DNA of 64,000 nucleotides from Lutispora thermophila DSM 19022. GTDB lineage: Bacteria; Bacillota; Clostridia; Lutisporales; Lutisporaceae. The notes under the pieces were generated by a model, which searched no databases, was not told the DNA's origin, and was given only the letters and a program-made list of their open reading frames with translations. Position numbers and translations under genes: made by a program. This document shows positions 29,368 to 38,750 of the stretch, in pieces. Location of the stretch: positions 1 through 64,000 of the forward strand of contig NZ_FQZS01000017.1 in the NCBI RefSeq assembly GCF_900142105.1, given 5' to 3'. The first letter of the stretch is position 1; every line of letters starts with the position of its first letter.

Positions 29368-30021
29368 ATGATAAACAATATAATCTCAGCGCTCTATGAA
29401 AATGCTGATTCGGAAAAGGCTCTCCAGATGGCTGCCTATATGAAAGATAATTTCTCGTTTCTTGGCATACAAAAGCCGAAGAGGCAGCAGATTACTAAGG
29501 AGTTTATCAAGGAAGCCAAAAAAGGAAAAGCAGTGGATTGGGATGTTGTAGATATGCTGTGGAATTTGCCGGAGAGGGAGTTTCAATATTTAGCCGTAGA
29601 CTATTTGATAGCCTTGAAGGATTATGTAAAAGACGAAGATATTGAAAAAATAGAGAAACTGATTACTACAAAGTCGTGGTGGGATACTGTGGATGCTATA
29701 GCAAGCATTATAGTAGGAGAAATGTGCAGGAAGTATCCAGAGTTAATTGAAAAAAATATCATGGATTGGGCAGAGAGCAGCAATACATGGTTGGCACGAA
29801 CTGCAATACTTTTTCAGCTGAGGTATAAGGAAAATACAGATACAGACCTCTTAAGCAAAATCATAAAAAAGAACAGTGAAGAGAAAGATTTTTTATCACC
29901 AAAGCAATCGGTTGGATTTTGAGAGAATACTCAAAAATCGACAAAGCATGGGTTAAAGAGTTTATGGGAAATAATGCTTTGCAACCTTTGAGCATAAGAG
30001 AAGGAAGCAAATATATTTAGT
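29368..30021 (+). pseudogene. AlkD-like DNA alkylation repair protein, frameshifted
   Basis: A HEAT-repeat DNA glycosylase-type gene of the AlkD/DNA alkylation repair family (motifs FLGIQKPKRQQ, WWDTVDAIA, WLARTAILFQL). The frame closes early at 29922 with KDFLSPKQSVGF. From about 29889 the +1 frame continues with the expected family ending (FFITKAIGWILREYSK, then PLSIREGSKYI) to TAG at 30021. The shift lies in a run of six T at 29889-29894; seven T would restore a full protein. This could be a sequencing error, a recent mutation or slippage. Confidence 0.85.
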
Positions 30022-30027
30022 TTAGCC

Positions 30028-30081
30028 AAAAGCAAGAAAGTATCAAGTTAAGTCAAATAGCTTGATGCTTTTTGCTTTGCA
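30028..30081. terminator. Bidirectional terminator between convergent genes
   Basis: An imperfect long hairpin: AAAGCAAGAAAGTATCAAG against CTTGATGCTTTTTGCTTT. It serves the alkD-like gene (+) and the DUF4363 gene (-). Confidence 0.7.
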
Positions 30082-30085
30082 TACA

Positions 30086-30451
30086 TCATTTCCCCAGATA
30101 CATCCAATGTTGGAGGGCTTCTTTAAGTTCCATAAAAGCGCTGGATTTATCCCGAGCCAGAATTGCCCCCTCAAGCCTTGCTATACTAACGGAAAAATCA
30201 TTTATTTCATTTCTTTCAGTGCTGAATTGAATTCTGAATACTATTTTGCTCCATGCCTCTTTTAAATCAGCTGTATTTTTATTTGCTTCCTCCCAATGTT
30301 CTTCTGATATGTTCTCCATTATTTTTTCAATCATTTTTGGTATATTGTCATCACCTACAGAAGAATACTTCAAAAAGATTCCGCTTTGCATTATCAATAT
30401 AAAAATTACAATAGTACATATGGGGATTGATATAACCAGGAATTTTCTCAC
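30086..30451 (-). CDS. DUF4363 family protein
   Basis: 121 residues: an N-terminal membrane helix (KFLVISIPICTIVIFILIMQ) followed by a helical external domain with EEANKNTADLKEAWSKI, typical of DUF4363 proteins encoded beside yetF-like genes. The GTG start at 30451 with GAGGTGAT upstream avoids the overlap that a longer frame to 30559 would create with yetF. Function unknown. Confidence 0.75.
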   Translation of the reverse strand: MRKFLVISIPICTIVIFILIMQSGIFLKYSSVGDDNIPKMIEKIMENISEEHWEEANKNTADLKEAWSKIVFRIQFSTERNEINDFSVSIARLEGAILARDKSSAFMELKEALQHWMYLGK

Positions 30452-30536
30452 TGAATCATCACCTCGCATAGTATAGTTAAAGTTTAAAACTAAAGGGCTA
30501 AATTGAGTGTTGTTCTTGGAAGAGAGAATAATCTTA

Positions 30537-31265
30537 TTAGTAAGGGCCTTTATAGTCACCGATATCTAATATCTTTTTTATGTGATCATCATATTTATCT
30601 ACATATAGACTTCCTGCCGGGTTAAGAGTTGCTAGGAATACTTCCGAGGCATCATTGATGCCTTGCTTCTTAAGTTCCCTGATAAGCCAAGCTTTATCCT
30701 TGTTTAATTGAGCAAGATTCTCTTCTATGATGATTCCGTCATATATCAGTTCCGTGCTGATGCCGTCAGGCACAACTTTCATATTCATGTCTTTGGGAGT
30801 CAAAGGCATATGCTCAGGCTTTTTAAGTACTGATATTTGACCATTTGGTTCTATTATTGCGAAATCCACTTGGTTAAGATCAAAGACTCCTTTGTTTCTC
30901 AATAATGCCATGATGTCTGAAACTCTATATTTCATTTTTTTCAAACTCTTTTCCATTATCTTGCCCTTCATAATTACGATGGTTGGTTCCCCTTCAAGGT
31001 ATTTTGCCGCATATCTCCATTTCAAAGTTATAACTTCCATAAAATATCCCAATGAAGCCCATGACAACAGCCCAATCCAGTGTGGCCATGCTCTGCTGGA
31101 TAAATCCACCGTAAGTTCAGAGGCTATAGAGCCTATAGTTATGCCCAGAACATAATCAAAAAAAGTCAGTTGACTTATTTGCTCCTTTCCTATTATCCTT
31201 GTGAAGATGAGAAGGGAAAAGAAGCCGATGACGGATCTCACAACTACAACCAAACCTTCATTCAA
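30537..31265 (-). CDS. DUF421 (YetF-like) membrane protein
   Basis: 242 residues. Three transmembrane segments lie in the first ~85 residues (GFFSLLIFTRIIGKEQISQL is the family signature), followed by two repeated cytosolic modules with the conserved GEPTIVIMKGK and LIYDGIIIEENL. TTG start at 31265 with GAGGAGGT eight bases upstream. In Bacillus, YetF-type proteins are spore or membrane proteins; some take part in germinant-receptor stability or lipid sensing. It is upstream of, and probably co-transcribed with, the DUF4363 gene. Confidence 0.85.
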   Translation of the reverse strand: MNEGLVVVVRSVIGFFSLLIFTRIIGKEQISQLTFFDYVLGITIGSIASELTVDLSSRAWPHWIGLLSWASLGYFMEVITLKWRYAAKYLEGEPTIVIMKGKIMEKSLKKMKYRVSDIMALLRNKGVFDLNQVDFAIIEPNGQISVLKKPEHMPLTPKDMNMKVVPDGISTELIYDGIIIEENLAQLNKDKAWLIRELKKQGINDASEVFLATLNPAGSLYVDKYDDHIKKILDIGDYKGPY

Positions 31266-31502
31266 TTTTTAGACCTCCTCTATCAGTAATTTATGGACAT
31301 AGTATTTGATATATGGAAATTTTTATAACTTATAGGGGAAACATAATTTTATTTCATGTTAGCTTGACATAAAGGATTTCTTAAGTTAATGTAATGATTT
31401 TCCGAAAAGATTTTGTTTTCGCTTTTGATATTGACCTTTATCTGCATTTTAGAATACAATACATAGAGAAATCTCAATATGATGCTATACAGGAGGATAT
31501 GA

Positions 31503-32024
31503 ATGAACAATTCAAAACATGGATGTAATTCCTGTGGATGTGGTTATTGCTGTTCGGGTTTCTGCAGAGCAGAAAATATAGAAATAGAAACAAGACAAGT
31601 AGTTGTAGATTTTTTATATGTGAATCATGGAGCTTGTGAACTGTGTCAGGAAACAGAAAAAAATCTTGAAGAGGCTATTAACAGCATATCCAATGTATTG
31701 GAGTTAGCCGACATTGAAGTAGTGATAAACAAAATAAATGTAGACACAGAAGAATTGGCCATAAAGTATAAATTTTCTGCTTCCTCTGCAATACGAGTGG
31801 ATGGCAGAAATATAAAAATGGAATTGAGAGAAATGCCATGCAGTTCTAAGAAAGAGGGGCTGCACTGCTGGGTATGGCCATACAAGGGTAAGGAGTATAT
31901 TGTACCGCCTGCAACTCTCATAGCGGAAGGATTATTAAGAAGCATATTTGGTCATGAATACGAAATCAATGAAGATAATGAATATATAATACCGGAAAAC
32001 CTTAAAAAATTTATGCAACTATAA
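31503..32024 (+). CDS. DUF2703 thioredoxin-like protein with N-terminal cysteine cluster
   Basis: 173 residues. The first ~25 residues carry eight cysteines in a dense pattern (CNSCGCGYCCSGFC and the start), probably a metal site. A thioredoxin-like fold follows, with CELCQETEKNLEEA (C-x-x-C) and a later CSSKK...C pair. DUF2703 proteins are found in clostridia and some archaea; roles in heavy-metal or redox handling are suggested but unproven. AGGAGG precedes ATG 31503. The 237-bp gap before it shows no other gene. Confidence 0.7.
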   Translation: MNNSKHGCNSCGCGYCCSGFCRAENIEIETRQVVVDFLYVNHGACELCQETEKNLEEAINSISNVLELADIEVVINKINVDTEELAIKYKFSASSAIRVDGRNIKMELREMPCSSKKEGLHCWVWPYKGKEYIVPPATLIAEGLLRSIFGHEYEINEDNEYIIPENLKKFMQL

Positions 32025-32045
32025 AGAATTAAAATCTATGAATCC

Positions 32046-32228
32046 CTATCTACCTTTCTCAGGTTCATAGGGATCTTCTTCATAATCAAATTCTATTTTT
32101 TTGAAATTTGCTTTGTTTGTAAATGCTTTATATTGATTTTTATTTTTGCTAAGATTTTTCAGCCTGTCATACTCGTCTTCCATATAATCATAGTCATGGC
32201 CTAGCAGATTAAATTTCCCTTTTTTCAT
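32046..32228 (-). CDS. Uncharacterised small protein
   Basis: 60 residues, very charged, starting MKKGKFNLLGHDYDYM and ending EEDPYEPEKGR. No recognisable domain. ATG 32228 with GGAAGGTGA six bases upstream is a convincing start; an in-frame GTG at 32237 is too close to the site. It is convergent with the DUF2703 gene, whose stop is 21 bp away. Confidence 0.45.
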   Translation of the reverse strand: MKKGKFNLLGHDYDYMEDEYDRLKNLSKNKNQYKAFTNKANFKKIEFDYEEDPYEPEKGR

Positions 32229-32568
32229 ATTACTCACCTTCCAATTTTGCTATAGCTTTAAAATATCCGTTGTTCATCAAAGTAATTTTATCACAATTAT
32301 CTGATTATTGTAAGCATGGAAGTATCAGATTAAATTAATATACGACAAAATAATGGGGAAATTTATTTCCCGGGAAATATAATATGTAAGTTCGACAAAA
32401 ACATTATTTTCGAGGTACTAATTATGCAAAGTTTTAGGTTGTAATAAAAGCATGGTATATCATATAAATAAAGCCTTCTCATAAAAGGATATTTCCCACT
32501 ATTGGAGAATAAACATATACAAGCGAAATAAATGAAAAGGGGGTAGCCGACAAGTCGGCGATTGTACT
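32229..32568. other. Non-coding gap with leader hairpin before the DUF1445 gene
   Basis: No gene visible. At 32546-32559 a hairpin GCCGA-CAAG-TCGGC lies between an AAAAGGGGG Shine-Dalgarno (32535-32543) and ATG 32569. Confidence 0.5.
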
Positions 32569-33357
32569 ATGGATTATGCAAATATGAGCCCAAGAGAAGT
32601 TAGAGAACTCATCAGGAAAGAAAAAATAACTTCGCCTACTTCAGGCATGTGCCGAGGACATATACAGGCAAACCTGGCTATAGTTCCTAAAGATTTAGCT
32701 TTTGATTTTTTATTGTTTGCTCAGAGGAATCCTAAGCCCTGTCCTATATTGGATGTCACAGATATAGGAGATCCAGAGCCTAAAATAATGGCTAAGGGTG
32801 CAGACTTGAGGTTTGATGTTCCTAAATACAGAATTTACAAATATGGAGAGTTGGTGGATGAGGTAAACAACATAGAGAAGTATTGGAGAGATGACCTAGT
32901 CGGTTTTCTGATCGGTTGCAGCTTTTCTTTTGAATCCGCTATGTTGAATGCTTCTATACCAGTAAGGCATATAGAAGAAAATCACAATGTACCTATGTAT
33001 ATAACAAATATTGATTGCACTCCTGCCGGCAAGTTCTGCGGCAAAATGGTGGTAAGCATGAGACCTATACCGTATCACCTGATACCTAGAGCAGTTCAGG
33101 CCACTTCAAGATTTCCACAAGTCCATGGAGCACCTATACATATAGGAGATCCTAGCCAGATAGGAATCGAGGATGTAAACAAACCGGACTTTGGTGACCC
33201 ATCTACCATTAAAGAAGGAGAGGTACCTGTATTCTGGGCATGTGGCGTTACACCCCAATCCATAGCCATGACCAGCAAGCCGGAGCTTATGATAACTCAC
33301 TCTCCTGGTCATATGTTTATCTGCGATCCTAAGGATGAAGATTTGGCAGTGCTGTAA
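32569..33357 (+). CDS. DUF1445 putative hydro-lyase (D-glutamate cyclase-like)
   Basis: 262 residues matching the DUF1445 family: SPREVRELIRKEKITSPTSG at the N-terminus, GFLIGCSFSFESAM, VSMRPIP, and the C-terminal ITHSPGHMFI. Relatives include the D-glutamate cyclase that makes 5-oxo-D-proline; bacterial members are annotated as hydro-lyases without proof. No alternative in-frame ATG/GTG/TTG lies between the upstream TGA and ATG 32569, so the 25-base distance to the ribosome binding site is real unless the intervening hairpin shortens it. A shared terminator follows. Confidence 0.85.
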   Translation: MDYANMSPREVRELIRKEKITSPTSGMCRGHIQANLAIVPKDLAFDFLLFAQRNPKPCPILDVTDIGDPEPKIMAKGADLRFDVPKYRIYKYGELVDEVNNIEKYWRDDLVGFLIGCSFSFESAMLNASIPVRHIEENHNVPMYITNIDCTPAGKFCGKMVVSMRPIPYHLIPRAVQATSRFPQVHGAPIHIGDPSQIGIEDVNKPDFGDPSTIKEGEVPVFWACGVTPQSIAMTSKPELMITHSPGHMFICDPKDEDLAVL

Positions 33358-33365
33358 TTATAGCA

Positions 33366-33404
33366 ACAAAAGGCTGAATGAGATTCAATATCCCATTCAG
33401 CCCT
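33366..33404. terminator. Bidirectional terminator
   Basis: GGCTGAATG pairs with CATTCAGCC, flanked by AAAA and TTTAATCTTTT, between convergent genes. Confidence 0.85.
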
Positions 33405-33417
33405 TTAATCTTTTAAA

Positions 33418-34398
33418 TCATATGATATTTTGCAGTTTAAGCCTTATATCCTCTCCGAAAAACTCATACATCAGAAAATTGCCGAATATTCTTGACGATA
33501 CTCTTTCCGAGTAGGTTTTTATTATCTCATCAACATCCAGATTTGTTGAGATTATCATTTTTTTGTTCTCTAATAGCCTTTTATTCAATATGTTATAAAT
33601 AACAAGGCCTGAGAATTGAGTTCCCAGCTCTGTGCCCAAATCGTCAATTATAAGCAGATCGCATTCATATATATCCCTCAGAGCTTCGTCTTCTGCTTCT
33701 TCGTTATCAAAATCAAACTTATATTTTCTTACAAGATCTACAAGATCCGGAGCCGATTGATATATGACGCTTTTACCCATATCCAGCAAATCCTTTGCTA
33801 TGGAATTGCAGAGAAAAGTTTTTCCCAGGCCTGGCCTGCCTATAAACAACAGATTCTTATTATGTCTATCGAAATCCTTGGTATATTTTATGCACTCCAT
33901 AAATATATGCTCCATGTTTTCCCTTGGAGATATACCACCATCAACAGATTTGCTGGAGTAATAGTTTATATTGAAGTTATCAAAGTTCTCCTTGGATATT
34001 CTGTGAGCAAGCTTAAATTGCTTATATTGGTAGGCAATAAGCTTTTGCATAAGGCAACCGCATCTTTCCAATCCAATATAACCCGTATCTTTGCATTTAT
34101 TGCAATTGTATTTCATCTGTAGATAATCCTTTGGATAGTTATTTGCTGTAAGTATTTCTGCCTTTTCTATTTTCAAATCTGTTTGCTTCTTATGAAGTTC
34201 CTCCAGAAGCTTTTCTTTATCTTCACCATTCATAAGCACGGCCTTGGTTATGTTTATGCCTAAGCTAACCATTTCATCGTCAATTTCTTTGAGCCTTGGC
34301 AGCTTGGAATAAAGCTCCTTTTTACGTTTTTCCAGCTCCCTCCTGTTTTTTTCCCTTATTTCTTCATATTCATTCATTATGGTTTGTATGCTATTCAC
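33418..34398 (-). CDS. DnaI/DnaC-type helicase loader
   Basis: 326 residues. The N-terminal helical half has a CNKCKDTGYIG...CGC zinc-binding pattern. The C-terminal AAA+ ATPase shows Walker A GRPGLGKTF, Walker B LLIIDDLG and sensor ISTNL. It should load DnaB onto DNA at primosomes. It overlaps the DnaD-like gene by eight bases and follows it in the same operon, the arrangement found in clostridia. Confidence 0.9.
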   Translation of the reverse strand: MNSIQTIMNEYEEIREKNRRELEKRKKELYSKLPRLKEIDDEMVSLGINITKAVLMNGEDKEKLLEELHKKQTDLKIEKAEILTANNYPKDYLQMKYNCNKCKDTGYIGLERCGCLMQKLIAYQYKQFKLAHRISKENFDNFNINYYSSKSVDGGISPRENMEHIFMECIKYTKDFDRHNKNLLFIGRPGLGKTFLCNSIAKDLLDMGKSVIYQSAPDLVDLVRKYKFDFDNEEAEDEALRDIYECDLLIIDDLGTELGTQFSGLVIYNILNKRLLENKKMIISTNLDVDEIIKTYSERVSSRIFGNFLMYEFFGEDIRLKLQNII

Positions 34399-35410
34399 TT
34401 AACTCACCTCTGCTTTTTTGCAGGAGCCTTTGCTTTAACAGGTCTGTGTCGTATGTACGGCCTTTGAAGTTATTGAAGGTTCGTTTAGGCGCTTTAGTAC
34501 TGTCTTTAATGCTTTGTGAAGAAGATTTATTGAGATAAGTTTCAATTTCCTCTATTGTTTTAATATTCTTATCATGCCATTCGGTAAGCACCTTGTCTAT
34601 ATATGAAAAGGAAGGTTTCAAAGTTTTGGCTGTCAATTCGCAGGCTTTGAGTACAACCTCATCGGAATAGGAATATTCATAAAACCATTTTTGCATCATT
34701 TCTTCCTCTACGGCAGTAGGTTGTCTCCCGATTCGGAGAAAATTCAGCACTTTACTGTATTTTTGCCATTTTTCCTTGTGCCTGTTTGCATATTCAATGG
34801 CTTTTTCTTGAGAATCTACTCCTGCATCAAACCAGTTTCTAGCCACCTGTTTCAGATAGGGAAGATCTTTTTTATTCCTTGAGTAACAATCTTCAATTAT
34901 CATTACAACTATTTCAGGAGGAAAACCATAATCGTCAATCCAGTCCAGGAAGGAGAACATTTCATTTTGAGACAATTCCCTTCCGCAAATTCTTCGAATA
35001 TAGTCAAACATATCCCTTATCTTTGAATTCTGTCTCGCCATTATGATGCGCTCTACGCTGTTTTTTGGCGGTTTGGTTTCCTTTCCCTTTATATTGAGCA
35101 TTATTTCTCTTATATCAATGAATTCAATTATCTTATCCTTGCTTTCTTCTGTATGTATAACATTTATGATTCCTTGATCCTGCCAATACTGCCAGGCCCT
35201 TTTTACTTCATCTGTAGAAATATTGATGGTTTTTGCGATTATTTCGTCGGATAAATAATTGTTTTGTAAACTGTAGGAACATTTAAGTCCCAGCAGATAA
35301 ACCTTGACATAATCCCCAGGTGCACCAGGCATATAGTGATTTATAAAAATATTTTCAACGGGAGTATGGCCAAGGTCTTCATTATAGGCTTTATATCTAA
35401 AGTAGTTCAT
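34391..35410 (-). CDS. DnaD-domain replication initiation protein
   Basis: 339 residues from ATG 35410, which has AGGAGGA upstream; the longer frame to 35437 does not. An N-terminal winged-helix segment (ISTDEVKRAWQYWQDQGII) is followed by two DnaD/DnaB2-type helical modules (ISQNEMFSF-like LSQNEMFSFLDWIDDYGFP, and FSYIDKVLTEWHDKNIKT), the standard layout of clostridial DnaD-like proteins that work with DnaI in primosome assembly or restart. Confidence 0.85.
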   Translation of the reverse strand: MNYFRYKAYNEDLGHTPVENIFINHYMPGAPGDYVKVYLLGLKCSYSLQNNYLSDEIIAKTINISTDEVKRAWQYWQDQGIINVIHTEESKDKIIEFIDIREIMLNIKGKETKPPKNSVERIIMARQNSKIRDMFDYIRRICGRELSQNEMFSFLDWIDDYGFPPEIVVMIIEDCYSRNKKDLPYLKQVARNWFDAGVDSQEKAIEYANRHKEKWQKYSKVLNFLRIGRQPTAVEEEMMQKWFYEYSYSDEVVLKACELTAKTLKPSFSYIDKVLTEWHDKNIKTIEEIETYLNKSSSQSIKDSTKAPKRTFNNFKGRTYDTDLLKQRLLQKSRGELSE

Positions 35411-35672
35411 ATAGGTTCCTCCTAAAACAGGAATCAAATCCGATTTATCTAATATTATAGCATATATTTTCCTGCTAATAATATTGCCTTTTGGTGTAAG
35501 ATAATACCAATAAACATATTGTAAGGGAATATTCTTTGCTGGAAGAATAATTTGTCATATAAATGAATATCATATAGACAAGCAGGAAAATTTTGACCCC
35601 AACAATTTATTGAATAATAGGCTAGTTTGGTATAAAATAGAGAAAGCGATATTTAAGAAAGGAGATGCATTG

Positions 35673-37178
35673 ATGGGGGGAGACGGTGATAATCCAAACA
35701 AGATGAAAAAATTTTATGATAGCCTTATTCAGCAGGGCACCAAGTGGTTTGACAAGTCCAAGAAAGCAATATCAAAACTAGATTTGAAGAAAACTTTTTC
35801 AAAGTTTAATATAAAATCCGTTGCAGGTGACAAGAGATTCAATATCAAGGTAGTGAACAAAAAAAGATTTATGATAAACATGGCTGCTTTGTCTGTAATA
35901 ATTGTTGGTATTACATATTTCGTTTTTGCCAATAATGCTTTTTCTGTAGTGATTAACGGAGTAGAGGTGGCTAAGGTCAAGCACAAAGAGACAGCAGAGG
36001 AAGTAATTACAGCGTTAAAGCAGAGTTATGAGAAGGAAAACGATGTAGAAGTTGCTTTTAGCAGTCAGATTTCTTACGAAAAAGTAAATGCTTCAAAAAA
36101 AGAACTCCTTGAAGGCAAAGCTTTGGAAGAAAAGCTGAAGGGGCATTTGGATTATCAAGTAAAATGCGCTGTTATATACGCAGATGATAAGCCCATTGCA
36201 ACTTTGAAAACTAAGGAAGAGGTAGATAAAGTACTATCCGGTGTAGAACAATATTATACCAAAGGAGTAGATCTAAGTAAAATCAAGGAGAAGGGTTTTT
36301 CTGAAAAAGTAGAAGTAAAAGAAGAATTTATGGATGTATCTACAGTTATGAATGTAGAAGAAGCGCAAAACTATATTATAAATGGGACAACTGAAGTCAG
36401 AATACATAAGGTTGAGGCAGGAGAGAGTTTTTGGAGCATATCAAGAAAATATGGCATAAGCTTGGAAGATTTGCAGAGGGCAAATCCCACAGCTAATCCG
36501 GAAAAAATAAAAATAGGTCAGGAACTTAACTTGGTAGTTCCCAAATCATTAATTAATGTCAAGACTGTTGAAGAAGTTACATATACAGACAAGATTCCTT
36601 ATGAGCAGAAGTTGGAGTATAGCAGCAGCATGTACAAGGACCAGACTCAAGTAAGGGTCAAGGGTGAATACGGTGAAAAGGAAGTCAAAGCGGAAGTAGT
36701 CAAGATAAACGGGATTGAAAGCGAGAGAATAATTTTATCAGAAAATGTAACAAAGGAACCAAAAACTCAGATTTTGGTAAAAGGAACGAAGGAGCCGCCA
36801 CCTAAGAAAGGTACAGGGACTTTCATTACTCCAACAAGGGGTACCGTAACTTCCCGATTTGGATACAGATGGGGAAGGAATCATAATGGGTTAGATATTG
36901 CAGCACCTGTAGGTACAGCTGTAAAAGCTGCTGACGGAGGAGAAGTTATTTTTGCAAGTACCAGTGGTAATTATGGAAAATTGATAAAGATTGACCATGG
37001 CGGAGGCTTTGTTACATATTATGGCCATCTCAGCAAAATCAGTGTTAAGGTAGGAGACAAAGTATATAAAGGGCAGACCATAGGTGCTGTGGGTACAACA
37101 GGGAGAACCACAGGCCCTCATCTGCACTTCGAAATAAGAAAGAATGGAAATCCTGTAAATCCATCAAAATATTTGTAA
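35673..37178 (+). CDS. LysM-G5-M23 cell-wall endopeptidase
   Basis: 501 residues. A basic cytosolic N-terminus is followed by one transmembrane helix (about 50-70), an external beta region, a LysM domain (VEAGESFWSISRKYGIS), a G5-like domain, and a C-terminal M23 peptidase with the metal ligands H-x3-D in HNGLDIAAP and HLHFE. It should cut peptidoglycan cross-links at the cell surface. ATG 35673 fits the AAAGGAG site; the frame extends upstream without one. The 260-bp gap before it is shared with the divergent dnaD-like gene. Confidence 0.88.
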   Translation: MGGDGDNPNKMKKFYDSLIQQGTKWFDKSKKAISKLDLKKTFSKFNIKSVAGDKRFNIKVVNKKRFMINMAALSVIIVGITYFVFANNAFSVVINGVEVAKVKHKETAEEVITALKQSYEKENDVEVAFSSQISYEKVNASKKELLEGKALEEKLKGHLDYQVKCAVIYADDKPIATLKTKEEVDKVLSGVEQYYTKGVDLSKIKEKGFSEKVEVKEEFMDVSTVMNVEEAQNYIINGTTEVRIHKVEAGESFWSISRKYGISLEDLQRANPTANPEKIKIGQELNLVVPKSLINVKTVEEVTYTDKIPYEQKLEYSSSMYKDQTQVRVKGEYGEKEVKAEVVKINGIESERIILSENVTKEPKTQILVKGTKEPPPKKGTGTFITPTRGTVTSRFGYRWGRNHNGLDIAAPVGTAVKAADGGEVIFASTSGNYGKLIKIDHGGGFVTYYGHLSKISVKVGDKVYKGQTIGAVGTTGRTTGPHLHFEIRKNGNPVNPSKYL

Positions 37179-37189
37179 AACGTGAATAA

Positions 37190-37222
37190 AAAATAGAGGA
37201 ATTACAGCTCCTCTATTTTTTT
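37190..37222. terminator. Bidirectional terminator
   Basis: AAAATAGAGGA pairs with TCCTCTATTTTT. It overlaps the last codons of the S8 gene and ends the M23 gene from the other side. Confidence 0.85.
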
Positions 37223-38311
37223 TATATTCATATATCCTTTTCCCTGAGCGTGTTTTAGCTCTCCCAAAGAAGTGGTGCACAGCTTCAAAAGGCTTTTTAC
37301 ATCATCGGGAGAAATATCTTTCTTCTTTTCATAGACTAGAGCTGCAAATCCTGCAGCCAAGCTTGCAGAAGCTGCAGTGCCCATAAAGCTTTCTGAAGGG
37401 ATAAAGCCGGGCATTACAATATCCGGTTTATCCAGATTAGGTGCCACTGGACCTTTGCTGCTCCAGGGAGAAATAGAGAATTTGGCACCATCTGTATCAA
37501 AGGAACCTATAGTAAGTAATTTGCCGTTATGACCTGGGCTTGTTATTGTGGATTTTTCAGGTCCAAGATTTCCAGCACAGCTTATTACAAGTAAGCCCTT
37601 TTGCCATAAGGCCTCTGCGGCTATGGACAAAATATCATGATTTCCACTATTTAATGAGACTCCGAAATTCAATACAACAATCTTTATGTTGTATTTATCC
37701 TTTATTTCCACCATCCAATCCATGGAAGCCAGTATATCTGAATAATAACCATAATTGATCATATTAAAGGCTTTTGCACATACTATTCCCGTTTCACCGG
37801 CGGGGATAGATGCTGTAGCCGCTGATGATGTTCCGTGGCCGCTGTCATCATAGGCATCTTTTTTTCCATTTACAAAATCCTTAAAGGATAGTATTCTTCT
37901 TCTTGGCTTCATAAAATCTGCTCTGGGATGTATGCCTGTATCTATAAAACCTATGGATATGCCTTTGCCATTTAAAAGTTGTGATTTCATCATGAAATTA
38001 CTGTTATGACCATCGGCAGATGCAAAGGTCTTCCCCATCAAGGAAGCTTTGTCGTCATAATAGATCCTGCTGATTTCTACAAGGGCTTTTAAACTGTCCA
38101 AATTTCTAATTGGCAAATTTCCACATATATGATTTATGAAGTTTATTTCGTATTTTGTTTTAAAGCCAATTCGTAAAAGTTTTCTTTTTATGGAACTATC
38201 TATGCTATGTTTTACTTCAAGGATCAAAGGGATGGATTGAACTCCTTTAATGGATGATATATATTTTATTTTTGGATCGACTCTTTTTGAAAGTGAAAAG
38301 AAATCTTTCAC
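37202..38311 (-). CDS. Subtilisin-fold (S8) protein lacking the catalytic serine
   Basis: 369 residues with no evident signal peptide. The catalytic Asp (IGFIDTGIHP), His (DSGHGTSSAA) and oxyanion Asn (SCAGNLGP) motifs are intact. The serine motif, normally GTSMATPHVAG, reads GTAASASLAAG, so the nucleophile position is alanine and the following proline is lost. Either this is a pseudoprotease or a shifted serine is used. GTG 38311 has an AGGAGGGGG site six bases upstream. Pseudo-subtilases are known in clostridial spore germination (CspC), but the relation here is unproven. Confidence 0.8.
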   Translation of the reverse strand: MKDFFSLSKRVDPKIKYISSIKGVQSIPLILEVKHSIDSSIKRKLLRIGFKTKYEINFINHICGNLPIRNLDSLKALVEISRIYYDDKASLMGKTFASADGHNSNFMMKSQLLNGKGISIGFIDTGIHPRADFMKPRRRILSFKDFVNGKKDAYDDSGHGTSSAATASIPAGETGIVCAKAFNMINYGYYSDILASMDWMVEIKDKYNIKIVVLNFGVSLNSGNHDILSIAAEALWQKGLLVISCAGNLGPEKSTITSPGHNGKLLTIGSFDTDGAKFSISPWSSKGPVAPNLDKPDIVMPGFIPSESFMGTAASASLAAGFAALVYEKKKDISPDDVKSLLKLCTTSLGELKHAQGKGYMNIKKIEEL

Positions 38312-38484
38312 AGAAATCCCCCTCCTAAAAGATACAGGAGACCAAGCTGAAAGCTTAGTTACATAAATTTCCACCCGAAAAAGGCGGAAAAGCTGGCAAA
38401 GTTGTTGAAATAAATGATATAATATTATATGCTTATAAGCATGAATAGGTGAATCATATAATATCAATGGAGGAGATGAGTATC

Positions 38485-38691
38485 ATGGCAGCATTGGATT
38501 TTAAATGCAATGATTGCGGTGAGAAGTTTTTTGAAATAGTAAATTCTTCAAATAGAGATAAAGTAGTATGCCCAAAATGTCAAAGCAAAAACATCAGACA
38601 GGTTTTTGAAGGAAAATGCCAGACCAGCAGATCTTCAAAAGGAGGAAGTGGATGCGGTGGCAGCTGTGGCACCTGCGGAGGATGTCACTAG
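38485..38691 (+). CDS. FmdB-type zinc ribbon protein
   Basis: 68 residues: a zinc ribbon with CNDCG and CPKCQ pairs, then a Gly/Cys-rich tail (GCGGSCGTCGGC). FmdB-family proteins are small putative regulatory or metal-related proteins. ATG 38485 follows GGAGGAG. Confidence 0.75.
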   Translation: MAALDFKCNDCGEKFFEIVNSSNRDKVVCPKCQSKNIRQVFEGKCQTSRSSKGGSGCGGSCGTCGGCH

Positions 38692-38750
38692 AAAATACCA
38701 GTGAAGTTGACATAAAATTTATTGTATAATATATCTGTGGTGATGCAGAT

